64,000 nucleotides of DNA from Sedimentibacter hydroxybenzoicus DSM 7310 (GCF_013403245.1 NZ_JACBNQ010000019.1:1-64000), one strand, 5' to 3'; numbered from the stretch's first letter, positions 52,269 through 61,720 are shown. Translations and numbers: made by a program. The notes: generated by a model not told the origin, from the letters alone.

Positions 52269-53075
52269 ATGGTAAAGGAATCACAGATTAAAATAATGAA
52301 GGAAGGTCTTGCCACTAAGGGTCCCATCGAAATGGACAAGGATATGCTTAAGGAGGTTGAAGAGCAACTTAAGGACAATCCTTACGATTTTTTAGCGCAT
52401 TGTGCGAGAGGAGTTTTATACTTCAATTATGACTTTGAAAAAGCTATTGAAAGCTTCTCTGATGCTTTGGCAATAAATCCTTTTGATTCCAATCAATATT
52501 ATAACAGAGGCAGGAAATTTTTATCTCTGGATAAATACAGTCAGGCGTTATCTGATTTGACAGTTGCAGTCAGAATAGACGATAAGGACAGCTGGAAGTG
52601 GCATTTTTTAGGAGTTGCATATTTTGGTCTGAACAGATTCAAGGATGCAATAGACTGTTTCTTCAAATCTATAGATCTACACTTCATTAACAAGACAAAC
52701 AATATACCACCCGAGGTGGAATGGATCTGGTTATCCTATGTGCAGCTTGGAGAATTTGACAAGGCAAACGAAGCCTTAAAGCTTGTGGACGAGGATACAC
52801 CGGTTCAGGGCGGTGATATCAGCTATAAAAGAAGGATATTGTTAAAAAGAAATATCATATCCGCCTGCGAATTTGAATCAAGTATTAATTATGAAAGTGA
52901 CAGCCACGCTGCAACAGAGCTGTACGGTCTGGCAAACTACTATCAGCATATAGAAAAGAACCAGAAGAGGGTTATTGAAATTTTAGAAAAAATATTAAGC
53001 ATTAAGACAAGTCACCACGCTTTTGCATATAAAATGGCAAAGCATGATTATTCGTTATTAGTCAGCTTAGATTAA
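52269..53075 (+). CDS. TPR protein 3 of 4
   Basis: A 268-residue TPR protein with the N-terminal motif IKIMKEGLATKGPIEMDKDM, then FEKAIESFSDALAINPFDSN and YNRGRKFLSLDKYSQALSDL. It is a close duplicate of the next gene. A 3' part TNNIPPEVEWIWLSYVQL is also shared. AGGAGG lies before the ATG. The shared KGPIEMD segment is not a standard TPR element and may be a paralogue-specific interaction site. Confidence 0.88.
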   Translation: MVKESQIKIMKEGLATKGPIEMDKDMLKEVEEQLKDNPYDFLAHCARGVLYFNYDFEKAIESFSDALAINPFDSNQYYNRGRKFLSLDKYSQALSDLTVAVRIDDKDSWKWHFLGVAYFGLNRFKDAIDCFFKSIDLHFINKTNNIPPEVEWIWLSYVQLGEFDKANEALKLVDEDTPVQGGDISYKRRILLKRNIISACEFESSINYESDSHAATELYGLANYYQHIEKNQKRVIEILEKILSIKTSHHAFAYKMAKHDYSLLVSLD

Positions 53076-53113
53076 TATAAACACAACATTAAATATTATC
53101 GGAGGAATTTTTT

Positions 53114-53926
53114 ATGAGTAAAATCGGAGAAAGACAAATCAATATTATGAAGAAAGGATTGGCAGCTAAGGGTCCGATAGAAATGGATTGGGATATGCTG
53201 AAAGAGGTTGAAGAAAAGCTTGCTGAAAATCCTAGTGATTTTTACGGCTGGGCCGCAAGAGGTATACTGTATTTCAACGAGGATTTTGAAAAGGCTATAG
53301 AAAGTATATCACAGGCACTTGCATTGCAACCCTTTAATGCAGATCAATACTACAACAGAGCAAGAAAATTCCTGTCTCAGGACAAATATGTACAAGCTAT
53401 GTCCGATGGAGTTATGGCAACAAGGATTGATACGAAGGATGCATGGAAATGGCACTTTTTAGGTGTGGCATACTTTTTCTTAGACAGATACGAGGATGCC
53501 GTTGAATGCTTTAAGAAATCCATAGCTCTTCATGTTGAAAACGGTACTAACAATACACCTCCCGAGGTTGACTGGATATGGATGGCGTATATGCGAAGCA
53601 ACCAGGTTGAAAAAGCTCGCGAGTCACTTGATTTGATGAAGTCGGATACGGAAGTTGAACGCGGAGATTTGATGTATAAAAAAAGAGTGTTGCTTTACAA
53701 AGGAGAAATGACATTAGAGGAATTCGATAAGCAGGTAGAAAGAGATTATCCAAAGAGAGCTATTACGGAGCTTTACGGAGCTGCCGCATACTGTCACTAT
53801 ATATTGAAGGATAATAAGAAGGCTGTTGAATATTTAGATGAACTGCTTGCTTATGATACTTCACATCATGCCTTCGGATATAAAATGGCTCTTGAGGAAA
53901 GAGACCTGTGGTCTAAAGAAATATAG
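53114..53926 (+). CDS. TPR protein 4 of 4
   Basis: A 270-residue TPR protein, a close paralogue of the previous gene: INIMKKGLAAKGPIEMDWDM, then FEKAIESISQALALQPFNAD, YNRARKFLSQDKYVQAMSDG and TNNTPPEVDWIWMAYMRS. It is the last of the four and ends 45 bases before dppB. A recent duplication of genes 3 and 4 is evident. The role is unknown; it may modulate peptide transport or the regulator. Confidence 0.88.
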   Translation: MSKIGERQINIMKKGLAAKGPIEMDWDMLKEVEEKLAENPSDFYGWAARGILYFNEDFEKAIESISQALALQPFNADQYYNRARKFLSQDKYVQAMSDGVMATRIDTKDAWKWHFLGVAYFFLDRYEDAVECFKKSIALHVENGTNNTPPEVDWIWMAYMRSNQVEKARESLDLMKSDTEVERGDLMYKKRVLLYKGEMTLEEFDKQVERDYPKRAITELYGAAAYCHYILKDNKKAVEYLDELLAYDTSHHAFGYKMALEERDLWSKEI

Positions 53927-53970
53927 CACAAATAAATTATTCAACAAACTACCAATGGGGGTTGTAAAAT

Positions 53971-54909
53971 ATGCTAAAATATATCATTCGTCGTATTATT
54001 ATGATGATACCTGTAATGTTGGGCGTTACATTTGTAGTTTTTACGATGCTGTACATAACGCCCGGTGATCCGGCCCAAACGATTTTAGGCGAAAATGCAA
54101 CAGAAGAAACAATTGCCGAGCTGCGTGAGGAAATGGGGCTGGACAGACCGTTCATAATTCAATATTTTGATTATGTGTGGAAAATAGTTACAAAAGGTGA
54201 TTTCGGAAGGTCTTATACTAACCAGCAACCGGTTATAAATGCACTCATTGACAGATTTCCAAATACTATAATACTTGCGGTCTCGTCGGCAGCCATAGCT
54301 GTCATACTGGGATTGATTTTGGGAGTAGTATCTGCCGTTAAGCAGTACTCAATTTTTGATAACTTTTCAATGACCCTTGCATTGATAGGTCTTTCTATGC
54401 CAAACTTCTGGCAGGGTTTATTGTTAATGCTTCTGTTTTCTTTAAAGTTAGGCTGGTTCCCCGTATCAGGCTTTACAACATGGAAACACTTGATTTTACC
54501 TGCTTTAACGGTCGGTACCAGTTCGTGTGCCATTATTGCAAGGATGACACGTTCAAGTATGCTGGAAGTTGTTCGTCAGGATTATGTTGATTCAGCAAGG
54601 GCAAAAGGACAAAAAGAATACATTGTAATAATCAAACACGCTTTAAGAAATGCCATGATCCCGATTATTACTGCAGTCGGTCTGCAGTTTGGGGCTATGC
54701 TCGGCGGCTCTGTAATAACCGAGTCCGTATTTTCAATACCCGGGATCGGAAAATTAATGGTTGATTCAATCAAGGCGCGTGATTATCCGTCTGTGCAAGC
54801 AGGCGTGCTGTTAATAGCTCTTTCATTCTGCGTTGTTAATTTGCTTGTTGATTTACTTTATGCGGCTACCGATCCTCGGATGAAATCAAACATTGAAGGT
54901 AAAGCATAG
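53971..54909 (+). CDS. dppB: peptide ABC transporter permease (DppB/OppB type)
   Basis: A 312-residue permease with six helices. MLKYIIRRIIMMIPVMLGV and YITPGDPAQTILGENATEET are typical, and the EAA loop (VVRQDYVDSARAKGQKEYIV, then HALRNAMIPIITAVGLQFGA) contacts the ATPases. It is the first of four genes dppBCDF, which form one transporter whose binding protein is encoded on the opposite strand. Confidence 0.92.
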   Translation: MLKYIIRRIIMMIPVMLGVTFVVFTMLYITPGDPAQTILGENATEETIAELREEMGLDRPFIIQYFDYVWKIVTKGDFGRSYTNQQPVINALIDRFPNTIILAVSSAAIAVILGLILGVVSAVKQYSIFDNFSMTLALIGLSMPNFWQGLLLMLLFSLKLGWFPVSGFTTWKHLILPALTVGTSSCAIIARMTRSSMLEVVRQDYVDSARAKGQKEYIVIIKHALRNAMIPIITAVGLQFGAMLGGSVITESVFSIPGIGKLMVDSIKARDYPSVQAGVLLIALSFCVVNLLVDLLYAATDPRMKSNIEGKA

Positions 54910-54925
54910 GATAAGGAGGAAAATT

Positions 54926-55813
54926 ATGTCTGCTGTTAATAACACTGCAACCACACGTGTTCAGTATAAAAAAAGAAGTCAAACAAAAGAAATCTGGCGT
55001 AGATTCAGAAAGAATAAAAGCTCTATTATTGGTATGATCATCATTGCAATATTAATAATATGTGCAATATTTGCAGAAAATATCGCACCCTATGACCCTG
55101 TTAAGCAAGACTATGCTCACACGTTAGAACATCCAAGCAAGGAGCATATATTCGGCACAGATGAGTTTGGAAGAGATATTTTCAGCAGAATTATATTCGG
55201 TGCACGAACATCTCTGTCAGTAGGTCTGATTTCAGTTTCCATATCCTGCATAGTAGGTGGAGTTATAGGTGCCATATCAGGATACTTCGGAGGAAGGATA
55301 GATACATTCATAATGAGATGCATGGACGTCTTTTTAGCAATTCCAAGTATATTGTTTAACATTTCCATCATAGCGGCTTTAGGACCGGGAATAGTGAATA
55401 TGATGATTGCCGTAGGAGTTTCTAACATTCCGAGATACTGCAGAATTATGAGAGCCTCCGTGCTTCAGATAAAAAACCAGGAATTTATTGAAGCGGCAAA
55501 GGCAGGAGGCGCTTTAGATTTCTTCATAATCACATTCCATGTAGTACCGAATTCCTTGGCGCCCATAATTGTGCAAGCTACCTTGAATGTCGGCTCGGCA
55601 ATCATTGCCTGCGCCGGATTAAGCTTCATAGGTGTCGGTATCAGTCCTCCAACTCCCGAATGGGGCGCCATGTTGTCAAACGGTCGTGATTTATTGCGTA
55701 ATTATTCATATATAACTGCATTTCCGGGTCTGGCAATTATGATTACTGTACTGTCCCTGAACTTAATGGGTGACGGACTGAGAGATGCGTTCGATCCTAA
55801 ACTCAAGAGATAG
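54926..55813 (+). CDS. dppC: peptide ABC transporter permease (DppC/OppC type)
   Basis: A 295-residue second permease subunit with a cytoplasmic N-terminus (IWRRFRKNKSSIIGMIIIA), FGTDEFGRDIFSRIIFGART, and the EAA motif NQEFIEAAKAGGALDFFIIT, then GVGISPPTPEWGAMLSNGRD. The start at 54926 has AAGGAGGAAAATT. It overlaps neither neighbour and lies 16 bases after dppB. Confidence 0.92.
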   Translation: MSAVNNTATTRVQYKKRSQTKEIWRRFRKNKSSIIGMIIIAILIICAIFAENIAPYDPVKQDYAHTLEHPSKEHIFGTDEFGRDIFSRIIFGARTSLSVGLISVSISCIVGGVIGAISGYFGGRIDTFIMRCMDVFLAIPSILFNISIIAALGPGIVNMMIAVGVSNIPRYCRIMRASVLQIKNQEFIEAAKAGGALDFFIITFHVVPNSLAPIIVQATLNVGSAIIACAGLSFIGVGISPPTPEWGAMLSNGRDLLRNYSYITAFPGLAIMITVLSLNLMGDGLRDAFDPKLKR

Positions 55814-55832
55814 CAGCATGCGGAGGTATAAA

Positions 55833-56804
55833 ATGAAAAATGATTACATTTTGGAAATTGAGGATTTAACCGTAAAATATATTACGGAAGACAGCATAGT
55901 AAGTGCTGTTAACAATATGAGTTTAAAATTGGAGCGAGGAAATACTCTTGGTTTTGTCGGTGAAACAGGTGCGGGTAAAACTACAACCGCAAAGTCAATA
56001 ATGCGGTTATTACCTGAACCTCCGACTAAAATAGAGTCCGGTAAAATCATTTTTAACGGTGAAAATATCCTCGAAAAAAGCATCAAGCATATGCAATCAA
56101 TTCGCGGAAACAAGATTTCAATGATATTTCAGGATCCCATGACAGCTCTTAACCCTGTTATTCCCATAATCGATCAGATCGCAGAGGTTATACTTTTACA
56201 TCAAACAAAGGATAGAAAAGCTGCATACAAAAGAGCCGAGGAAATGTTAGAAATAGTCGAGATAAAAAAGGAACGCGGAGAGGAATATCCTCATCAGTTT
56301 TCAGGAGGAATGAAGCAAAGAGTTGTTATTGCCATTGCTCTGGCATGCACACCCGACTTGCTGATAGCTGATGAACCTACTACAGCACTGGATGTTACAA
56401 TACAAGCTCAAGTTCTTAAATTAATGCATGATATTAAGGAAAGCAATAATACCTCAATGATAATGATTACTCACGATTTAGGCATAGTTGCCGAAGCATG
56501 TGATAATGTTGCCGTTATTTATGCAGGGAGTATTGTCGAGTACGGAACGAAGGAAGATATATTTAACAGTCATGCTCATCCTTATACAGAGGGATTGTTT
56601 AATTGTATACCGGATTTATCAAAAACAGAAAGCGAATTAATTCCTATTAAGGGAATTATGCCGGATCCAAGCGACCTTCCCACAGGGTGCAAATTTCATC
56701 CGCGCTGCCCCTATGCTGTAGACCGCTGTTCCAAAGAAGAACCCGAATCAAAGGAAATTTCTGACGGTCACATGGTAAAATGCTTCCTGGAGCACCGCAA
56801 ATAG
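55833..56804 (+). CDS. dppD: peptide ABC transporter ATP-binding protein (DppD/OppD type)
   Basis: A 323-residue ATPase. Walker [11 protein letters not shown], signature [20 protein letters not shown], Walker [21 protein letters not shown] and switch His [10 protein letters not shown]. The C-terminal oligopeptide-transport domain with [14 protein letters not shown] carries the cysteines that in some family members bind an iron-sulfur cluster. The start at 55833 uses CGGAGGTATAAA. DppD and DppF form a heterodimer. Confidence 0.92.
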   Translation: MKNDYILEIEDLTVKYITEDSIVSAVNNMSLKLERGNTLGFVGETGAGKTTTAKSIMRLLPEPPTKIESGKIIFNGENILEKSIKHMQSIRGNKISMIFQDPMTALNPVIPIIDQIAEVILLHQTKDRKAAYKRAEEMLEIVEIKKERGEEYPHQFSGGMKQRVVIAIALACTPDLLIADEPTTALDVTIQAQVLKLMHDIKESNNTSMIMITHDLGIVAEACDNVAVIYAGSIVEYGTKEDIFNSHAHPYTEGLFNCIPDLSKTESELIPIKGIMPDPSDLPTGCKFHPRCPYAVDRCSKEEPESKEISDGHMVKCFLEHRK

Positions 56805-56842
56805 TTTTATTATCTTGGCTAATGTATTAAGGAGTGAGGCTT

Positions 56843-57790
56843 ATGACACAAAAGTTATTGGAAGTAAATAATTTAAAAAAATATTTTGATACTAAAAGAG
56901 GCAAATTACATGCTGTTGACGACGTGAGCTTTTATATATACAAGGGTGAAACCTTAGGAGTCGTAGGCGAAAGCGGCTGCGGCAAATCAACTACCGGCAG
57001 AACAGTTCTGAGACTTATTGAGCCTACCGAAGGAGAAATCTTTTTTGACGGCATCGATATCAACTCTCTTTCTCAAGAGGTTATGAGGAAAAAAAGAAAG
57101 GAAATGCAAATAGTGTTCCAAGACCCCTATTCCTCCTTGGACAGCAGAAGAACCGTGTATGAAAGTATTGAAGAACCTCTCAGAGTTAATAAAATTTTTA
57201 ATAACAGAACTGATTTATCAAACAGAGTATTTGAACTTATGAATACAGTGGGATTGGCAGAACGTCTCGTTAATTCATATCCTCATGAATTAGACGGAGG
57301 GCGCCGTCAGCGCGTTGGGATAGCAAGGGCTTTAGCATTAAATCCCTCCTTTATAGTGCTTGATGAACCCGTTTCCGCATTGGACGTGTCTATACAGGCG
57401 CAAATTTTAAATCTTATGGAAAGGCTGCAGGATAATCTGAATCTGACATATATGTTTATATCACACAACTTGAGTGTTGTAAGACATATAAGTGACCGGG
57501 TTGCTGTTATGTATTTAGGAAAAATTGTAGAGTTAGCCAGTTATAAAAATATATTTATCAATCCTCAGCATCCATATACTAAAGCTTTGCTGTCTGCAGT
57601 TCCTCTGCCGAGAATAGACTTGAAATTAGACAGGATTATTCTTGAAGGAGATGTTCCCAGTCCCATAAATCCGGTCCCGAGATGCAGGTTCTACGGAAGA
57701 TGCCCCGAAAGAAAGGAAGTATGCAAGGGAGATTTGCCTGAGCTTAGAGAAATAGAAGCTGAACACTTTGTTGCATGTCATTTAATCTGA
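56843..57790 (+). CDS. dppF: peptide ABC transporter ATP-binding protein (DppF/OppF type)
   Basis: A 315-residue ATPase. Walker [13 protein letters not shown], signature [19 protein letters not shown] (the DGG variant of LSGGQ common in this subunit), Walker [21 protein letters not shown], switch His [10 protein letters not shown]. The C-terminus has [14 protein letters not shown], again four cysteines. The start at 56843 uses AAGGAGTGAGG. A clear terminator follows. Confidence 0.92.
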   Translation: MTQKLLEVNNLKKYFDTKRGKLHAVDDVSFYIYKGETLGVVGESGCGKSTTGRTVLRLIEPTEGEIFFDGIDINSLSQEVMRKKRKEMQIVFQDPYSSLDSRRTVYESIEEPLRVNKIFNNRTDLSNRVFELMNTVGLAERLVNSYPHELDGGRRQRVGIARALALNPSFIVLDEPVSALDVSIQAQILNLMERLQDNLNLTYMFISHNLSVVRHISDRVAVMYLGKIVELASYKNIFINPQHPYTKALLSAVPLPRIDLKLDRIILEGDVPSPINPVPRCRFYGRCPERKEVCKGDLPELREIEAEHFVACHLI

Positions 57791-57802
57791 ATGGATTTAT
57801 TA

Positions 57803-57840
57803 AAATCCTCAAAAACTTGATTTTTGAGGATTTTGCTTTG
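57803..57840 (+). terminator. terminator of the dpp operon
   Basis: AAAATCCTCAAAAA pairs with TTTTTGAGGATTTT, a 14-base stem with a short loop and a final T-rich run. It is the clear end of the 8 kb operon. Confidence 0.85.
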
Positions 57841-57862
57841 CAAATATAAATTAATTTTACTA

Positions 57863-58147
57863 TTAATGTTTAGTTCTTTTCTTATAAACAATATCTAAAA
57901 TAATCGAGCATATAAGAGACGGTAAGCTCGCAGCAAATAGGAGCAATCCCATTACAAATCTTCCTAATGCCTCAAAGCCTTCAGTAGGGGCACTGTACGC
58001 AGTAATGAAATTATATAGCATAAACGGAAACATTACTATTACAGGAATATACTTAATATATCTTTTCTTCTTAAATATATAATTTAAAATAAGTGTCACT
58101 AAAATTGAAACTATTACTACAATAATTAAAACAACATCTATTTCCAT
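57863..58147 (-). CDS. small hypothetical membrane protein
   Basis: A 94-residue protein with three hydrophobic helices (about 5-25, 36-54 and 64-86) and a basic C-terminus. No family is recognised. AAAGGAGG precedes the ATG. It lies after the VOC gene on the same strand (13 bases from its stop) and may be co-transcribed. Confidence 0.65.
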   Translation of the reverse strand: MEIDVVLIIVVIVSILVTLILNYIFKKKRYIKYIPVIVMFPFMLYNFITAYSAPTEGFEALGRFVMGLLLFAASLPSLICSIILDIVYKKRTKH

Positions 58148-58160
58148 AAAAATACCTCCT

Positions 58161-58637
58161 TTATGTCAAATTTGCTCCTGCTTCCTCAAGCTCCTTAATA
58201 ATTATCTTTTTCATTTTCATCATCGCTTGTATTTGAGCATCCGTCTTAACCAGCTCCACCATGTTATGAGGCACTATCTGCCAGAAAAGACCGAACCTAT
58301 CCTTAGCCCAGCCACATTGCTCCGCCTCTTTGACATGTGACAACTTATCCCAGAAGTAATCAATCTCATCTTGTCCTTCACATTCTATTGTCATTGATAT
58401 AGCTTCATTGAAGTGAAAGTACGGACCGCCGTCTAATGCAAGATACCTTTGTCCGTTTAGTATAAATTCAGCAGTAATTATTTTGCCGGACATACCTTTA
58501 AAATGCTCATCAAGATTTTCATCAGGATACTTTACAATATTCTGTATTTCAGAATTGGGAAATACATTCACATAATAATTTATTGCTTCTTCACAATTAT
58601 TATCACCAAACCATAATGATGGTACTATATTTTTCAT
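58161..58637 (-). CDS. VOC family protein (PhnB/YjdN-like)
   Basis: A 158-residue PhnB-type protein of the vicinal-oxygen-chelate superfamily. IVPSLWFGDNNCEEAINYYV, GKIITAEFILNGQRYLALDG, EAISMTIECEGQDEIDYFWD and GWAKDRFGLFWQIVPHNMVE are hallmark segments. Members are often mislabelled as ubiquinone methyltransferases; the true reaction is unknown. AAAGGAG precedes the ATG. Confidence 0.88.
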   Translation of the reverse strand: MKNIVPSLWFGDNNCEEAINYYVNVFPNSEIQNIVKYPDENLDEHFKGMSGKIITAEFILNGQRYLALDGGPYFHFNEAISMTIECEGQDEIDYFWDKLSHVKEAEQCGWAKDRFGLFWQIVPHNMVELVKTDAQIQAMMKMKKIIIKELEEAGANLT

Positions 58638-58797
58638 TTTTTCTCCTTTTCAATGCATCAACCTGCATATACATTTGTAATTATTATACCAAAACAATTA
58701 CAATTCAAACAGATTTAGAGAATAAATTTATTGATTTGATTATGATGGATTGCAAAGACCTTATAAAAAACTCCATTAAAATAACATTTATTTTTGT

Positions 58798-59595
58798 TTA
58801 TGACTTTGTTAAAACATTCCTGTTTCTGAATCCCCAAAGTCCAATCGCAGTAAGTATAGAAAAAAGGCAAAGGAGTAAAAATAGTGGAATCAGCGGCAAA
58901 TTTGTAATATCAATAGTATAGTGAGTATATGCAAAAGGAGATATCTGCATTATCGACCAATCAATAATCTGACCTTCCCATGCCAGCTCCAGCATAACAG
59001 ATGACAGCCAGATTACCCACCCAAGTGCCATTATTTTAGGACAGAAGCCATATAACAGCGCTGTTATACCCAGAAATATAAGTACAGGAGGGAGCTTTGA
59101 AACGCTCATAGTCAAAATAGACCAAAATCCACCACTTACATCTCCGGCAGCAATTCCATAAAACAAACCTCCCGCAATACCCATAACCAACAGCAATGCT
59201 GCAGAGCATAAAGCGGCTACAATTAAATGACTGCTCATCCAGCGAATTCGACTGACTGGCTTATCCAAGAGCATTTCTACCCTTCCTTCGGTTTCTTCTT
59301 TTTTAAGGCGTGACACAGAGGTCATAGCATAGGCAGCCACAAAAATCGACATCAGATAAATGCTGACACTAATAAATACATAACCTAACCCCGCTTCCTC
59401 CGACCAGCTTGTGCCTCCTAAACTTGACAGCCAATTACTCATTCCGCCATCATTAGATAAGGCGGGCGAAATGGCTGCAAACACGGAAATATACAGCACT
59501 ATTCCCACCATCCAGCCGATAAAGCTTTTTTGGTGTAATCTCCACGCTAAAGCCAGGGGGCTGGAAAAGTGCGGATTTGCTTCCGGCAATCCCGG
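58798..59595 (-). pseudogene. C-terminal half of an ABC-2-type exporter permease
   Basis: About 265 codons encode six helices matching the second half of large (about 530 residue) tetronasin-type ABC permeases: LPEANPHFSSPLALAWRLHQ, KSFIGWMVGIVLYISVFAAI, then RLKKEETEGRVEMLLDKPVS. No ATG with a ribosome site exists; the apparent TTG start (59589) is internal. The N-terminal half is absent, because the frame ends at the junction with the truncated TetR gene near 59595. A deletion is the simplest cause. Confidence 0.8.
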
Positions 59596-60093
59596 TTTAA
59601 TGAAATCGCTAAAAGAGCAGGTGTTGCATCTGCCAGTATTTATAATTATTTTGGAAGCAAGGAAGGTCTTATAAAGGAAACTGTCTTAAATATCCTTGAA
59701 AGCAGTTGGAAAGAAAGAAAGGAACTATGGGAAACTGATCTGCCTTTTCCTGAATTGCTAAAACGTACTTTGACAATGAAGGATAATTTCATTGATCAAA
59801 CTAATCCGGAGCTTTTAAACATATTTGGTACTGATACCGAGATTAAAAAGCTGATAGATAACTTTCATAAAACCAGATACCCTCATATTGTCGGATTATT
59901 TCTTGAAAAAGGCCGCAAGGAAGGATATATACAAAGAGAACTCTCCCTTGAAGCTGCCATGCTTTATCTGAAAATGTATCAAAATCTGGCTAAAGAGCAT
60001 GAAATATTAAAAAGCGGAAATAAGGATTTGCTGAAAGAGGTATTTGACTTAATGATATATGGACTGATAGGAAAGCCTATTAAATCAGAGTAA
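59596..60093 (+). pseudogene. N-terminally truncated TetR family regulator
   Basis: From 59596 the reading frame gives FNEIAKRAGVASASIYNYFG, the second half of a TetR helix-turn-helix, and a good C-terminal ligand domain (IERQLSLEAAMLYLKMYQNL-like). The first helix and any start codon are missing: the sequence before 59596 belongs to the truncated permease on the other strand. An ATG at 59569 reads through permease sequence, so it does not rescue the protein. It probably once controlled the exporter. Confidence 0.8.
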
Positions 60094-60126
60094 TCCGAGC
60101 TTTACCTTTATTCAATTTTGTCTAAG

Positions 60127-60170
60127 AAAAAAAGCCTTGGATCAATTTTCATTAATTTAAGGCTTTTTAG
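60127..60170. terminator. terminator after the truncated TetR gene
   Basis: AAAAAGCCTT (60129-60138) pairs with AAGGCTTTTT (60159-60168). It could also terminate transcription from the other side. Confidence 0.7.
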
Positions 60171-60236
60171 TAGTATTCGGGTAATTAATCACACTTTATT
60201 TTAATGGAGTATATCACTTAAATATTTATATATAAA

Positions 60237-60608
60237 TTATTCAATAATGTTTAATTCTTTTAAATACATGAGGACTATTTCTTTTCTATATTCAGCATCT
60301 GAATTTTGACGAATGTCTAAATTGCATGCAAAGAACCATGTGTCCTTAGCTGTTTCTACATATCCGACATGCCATCCGATTTGAGGGTTAATCCGCTGAG
60401 CCCATCCTGTTTTCCCGCTAAGGGTATACTCTGAATTTTTTTCTTCAACCATAAGGTCTTTCAGAATCTTGTAATAATCCTCTTTAAAATTATATTCTTC
60501 ATTGTAAACTTTTTTTAAAAAATCTATCTGCTCTTTGGCAGATATTCTGATATCACCTTCAAGCCAAAAATTATCAGCACTTGTTCGCACCATTTTATTT
60601 AAATTCAT
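60237..60608 (-). pseudogene. C-terminal part of a class D beta-lactamase/BlaR1-type sensor
   Basis: 123 codons: DNFWLEGDIRISAKEQIDFL, then a KTG box in TLSGKTGWAQRINPQIGWHV and GYVETAKDTWFFACNLDIRQ. These are the last three conserved blocks of class D beta-lactamases and of the outer sensor domain of BlaR1. The active-site STFK and SxV motifs and the N-terminal half are absent, so no activity is expected. The neighbouring membrane fragment upstream is from the other end of a BlaR1-like protein but lies in a different frame. Confidence 0.8.
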
Positions 60609-60622
60609 ATTTTATCTGTAAA

Positions 60623-61165
60623 TCATTTTACAACAGAGCTCTTACTCTCATCCAGCTTTGCTTCATTAATTTTGTTATTAACAATGCTGAGCTTGTAATA
60701 ATCCGCTAACTCATGCTTTTTATTGTTATTGTCCACATATGTGTATGATACTTTGTAATCCTTAATTATTCCGTACGCTACAAGTGCTATAACTCCCAAG
60801 ATCCATATAACAGTACCTGTTTCTATCACAAATTCCATAGGATTTATAACTTCCGGAGTATCCACAGGAATCAGTGTTGCTTCAATAGTCCGGTTGACTG
60901 AATTGCTTATGATGTTATTAGTGCTGTTTATTGCAGGTGACTGGGTGTTAACTATATTAACAGGTATGGGATTATGATTTGACGGCATAATGCTTAAAGC
61001 ACTTTCCAATGTAAAGGGACAAACTAACCGAAACAAAACAACTGACCAAAGAGTATAAGAAAAAATCTTAGGAGCTTTGTTTAATAACAGTCTGGCAATT
61101 ATAACTGCAAAAACAGCAAAGCTTAGCAAACATCCTTGTGATCTATATTTCTTCTCTGTCAACAT
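60623..61165 (-). pseudogene. N-terminal fragment of a BlaR1/M56-family membrane protein
   Basis: The first 60 residues (AVFAVIIARLLLNKAPKIF, SYTLWSVVLFRLVCPF) are the N-terminal helices of BlaR1. Another helix follows near 125-145, then a tail with YKVSYTYVDNNNKKHELADY that does not look like M56. The zinc-peptidase HExxH region is missing. The start overlaps the toxin gene end by 23 bases. The composition suggests one deletion linking parts of two genes. Confidence 0.7.
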
Positions 61166-61472
61166 TTATTCCAAACAATTGCTTCAAATAATCCTGTCTT
61201 TCATTTATAACCCTAATTATTAAAATTTTATCAGATTCTAAGCGATAAAATATATAATTTCTTTCCGAAAATATATATCGATAATTAGTTGTAGTGTTAA
61301 TAATTTTGCCAAGATTTACACCTGAAAAAGGGTATCGTTCTAACCTTCTTATTTCAGATGTAATCTTCTTTAAAATTTTATTTGCAGTATTCTCTCCCCA
61401 GTTAGTTGATAAATATACTTGTATACGCTGCAAATCTTCTAAAGCTCGTGGAGTATATTCAACATTTAGCAT
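61143..61472 (-). CDS. RelE/ParE-type toxin
   Basis: A 109-residue toxin-like protein. VEYTPRALEDLQRIQVYLST, then RLERYPFSGVNLGKIINTTT, YRYIFSERNYIFYRLESDKI and LIIRVINERQDYLKQLF follow the ParE/RelE fold. In this family the target is either ribosome-bound mRNA or gyrase. The antitoxin gene ends just 2 bases upstream, the usual order. The toxin and BlaR1-fragment genes overlap by 23 bases, hinting at a past insertion or deletion here. Confidence 0.88.
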   Translation of the reverse strand: MLNVEYTPRALEDLQRIQVYLSTNWGENTANKILKKITSEIRRLERYPFSGVNLGKIINTTTNYRYIFSERNYIFYRLESDKILIIRVINERQDYLKQLFGINVDREEI

Positions 61473-61474
61473 TC

Positions 61475-61720
61475 TTACAATCCTAAAATAGCTTCAACAT
61501 CTTCCGCCGCAAGCCACCCTTTCTCTCTCGCTGACTTTTCTCCATCTTCTATGTCAGACAACAGTCTAATCGCAGCCTTCAACTTTTCTAACTCTGATAT
61601 TTTTACGATTGCATATTCGCCTCTGCCATTTCTTGTTAAATAAACTGGGTTGCCTTCATGAACTTCATTAAGAACCTCTGTATAATTCCTTAAATCCGAA
61701 ACCGGTTTAATATTTGGCAT
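61475..61720 (-). CDS. Phd/YefM-type antitoxin
   Basis: An 81-residue antitoxin with the Phd/YefM N-terminal DNA-binding part (IKPVSDLRNYTEVLNEVHEG, NPVYLTRNGRGEYAIVKISE) and a C-terminal toxin-binding helix (ARYxxEKGWLAAED-like end). It should bind the toxin and repress its own operon. An AGGAG-type site precedes the ATG. It starts the two-gene operon. Confidence 0.88.
   Translation of the reverse strand: MPNIKPVSDLRNYTEVLNEVHEGNPVYLTRNGRGEYAIVKISELEKLKAAIRLLSDIEDGEKSAREKGWLAAEDVEAILGL

Noticed and set aside
54213-54533. 106-codon minus-strand frame inside dppB
   Set aside because: It is a shadow of the permease gene with no start signals and no family likeness.
58583-58921. 112-codon plus-strand frame between the VOC gene and the permease remnant
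   Set aside because: It overlaps both genes on the other strand and has no ribosome site; only a short Lys/Asp-rich middle looks protein-like.
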